A stretch of 5,790 nucleotides of DNA from assembly GCA_003175915.1 (NCBI GenBank), contig PSRH01000203.1:1-5790 (forward strand), read 5' to 3'. Origin of the DNA: Candidatus Melainabacteria bacterium. Lineage in GTDB: Bacteria; Cyanobacteriota; Vampirovibrionia; Obscuribacterales; Obscuribacteraceae. The translations under genes and the position numbers were made by a program. Of this stretch, positions 5,142 through 5,790 are shown piece after piece. The notes beneath the pieces are model-generated. The model saw only the letters and a program-made list of their open reading frames with translations, was not told the origin of the DNA and ran no database searches. The first letter of the stretch is position 1; each line of letters begins with the position of its first letter.

Positions 5142-5790
5142 TCACCGTCCACTTGCCGCCATTCCAGGCAAACAGCATTTTTGAAATGACGTGATCGCCT
5201 CGATCAAAAATTCTTAGAGCAGCGCTTCGCATTCTATCGACAGCAGCCCGATCGTTTCCTTCGACAAAGAATACTGCGTCCCGGGCCGGCACCATGGCAG
5301 ATAACCTACCACTTTTGCATAGCTTAGCCTGGGCATTCCAAAATTTATCGTCAAGCAGCCAAGAGCTTTCTGTTGTGCCGTCACCGACCAGGTAATGTAT
5401 GCCATTATCGCTTTCGATGCGGGGCAAACCATGAGTACGAGTGAAATTAGACCAGGCTCGCTGTCTTGCCGCATTCCCACTCAGTTTATATTGGCTCAGG
5501 ATACTGGTATTGGCCATTTGCATCGACTCCGGCCGGTCGAAGGCATAAACCAGGTAAAGATCCCCAAACAGCGGTTCGCAGGCAAGTTTTTGCGGGACCG
5601 GCGCTGAGGACATCATTCCATTTGCATTCTTGACGTACTCCGCATCTTTGATCAGGGGAATCAGGTTGTTGATTTCATTTGCAGCCTCCCCGGTCTTTTT
5701 TGTTTCTTCCAGGGCTTTGAGCTGTGCCAATAAAGCATCAAAGCGCGATGAAGGATCATCTTTACCTCGTCGCCATGGATTATCGAGGTA
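5131..5790 (-). CDS. DUF1444 (YtpQ-like) family protein, partial (N-terminus beyond right edge)
   Basis: The frame is open from the TAA at 5131-5133 to the right edge: 219 residues with no stop. A TTG at 5730 could be read as a start, but the frame continues upstream with plausible family sequence (YLDNPWRR), so the true start is outside the window. The pattern resembles DUF1444, a family of unknown function that includes Bacillus YtpQ. It shows NNLIPLIKD near the N-terminal side, then GDLYLVYAFD, LLDDKFW, VPARDAVFFVEGND and a closing IFDRGDHVISKMLF segment with NGGKWTV. I matched these from memory of the family, without a search. Probably only some tens of N-terminal residues are missing if the length is typical (about 270). 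No signal peptide can be judged. It converges on aroA with an 11-base tail-to-tail overlap. No pathway link to the aro genes is apparent. Confidence 0.7.
   Translation of the reverse strand, partial: YLDNPWRRGKDDPSSRFDALLAQLKALEETKKTGEAANEINNLIPLIKDAEYVKNANGMMSSAPVPQKLACEPLFGDLYLVYAFDRPESMQMANTSILSQYKLSGNAARQRAWSNFTRTHGLPRIESDNGIHYLVGDGTTESSWLLDDKFWNAQAKLCKSGRLSAMVPARDAVFFVEGNDRAAVDRMRSAALRIFDRGDHVISKMLFAWNGGKWTVINQ

Noticed and set aside
5728..5730. TTG as the start of the DUF1444-like gene
   Set aside because: The frame stays open to the window edge with plausible upstream family sequence, and there is no ribosome site at the right distance before the TTG.
1..5790. Cyanobacterial HIP1 octamer (GCGATCGC), CRISPR repeats, tRNA or rRNA genes, insertion sequences
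   Set aside because: I looked for HIP1 and found no exact copy, only fragments such as the one near 3977. No regularly spaced repeats, tRNA cloverleaf sequence, transposase or terminal inverted repeats were seen.

Overview
This window is an ordinary-looking stretch of bacterial chromosome whose centre is a shikimate-pathway cluster. It holds six protein genes, two of them cut by the window edges. I see no tRNA, rRNA, CRISPR array, insertion sequence or phage gene. Base composition looks balanced (about half G+C by eye). Two of the six genes have a clear purine-rich ribosome binding site (AAGGAG or AAAAGGA). The EPSP synthase is of the class II type (GNSGTT, RPMQR, SAQ and RDHT motifs), as in Gram-positive bacteria and cyanobacteria. 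A secreted Lys/Ala-rich protein and a DUF1444-like protein are also present. My best but weak guess is a bacterium in or near the non-photosynthetic Cyanobacteria/Melainabacteria (for example Obscuribacterales). No taxonomic marker in the window proves this.

Left region (1-1290). A minus-strand gene runs off the left edge. It encodes an exported low-complexity protein with a signal peptide, a Lys-Thr-Ala repeat, a Glu/Lys-rich segment and four consecutive 11-residue repeats. It is divergent from a short plus-strand gene, with a GTG start, for a single-pass membrane protein. The 232 bases between them carry a -10 box in each direction and, about midway, a 23-base imperfect inverted repeat.

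Central region (1314-5141). aroC (chorismate synthase) and aroB (3-dehydroquinate synthase) form a minus-strand pair 5 bases apart. aroA (EPSP synthase) is divergent from them across a short shared promoter region. The three enzymes catalyse steps 2 (AroB), 6 (AroA) and 7 (AroC) of the route from DAHP to chorismate, the precursor of aromatic amino acids and folate. The enzymes for the other steps lie elsewhere. AroA has an apparent charge swap at two class II motif positions.

Right region (5131-5790). A minus-strand DUF1444-like gene ends 11 bases inside the end of aroA and is cut by the right edge.

I found no clear new biological system. The items most worth a second look are the 11-residue-repeat secreted protein, the AroA charge swap, and the symmetric inverted repeat between the two divergent left-hand promoters.
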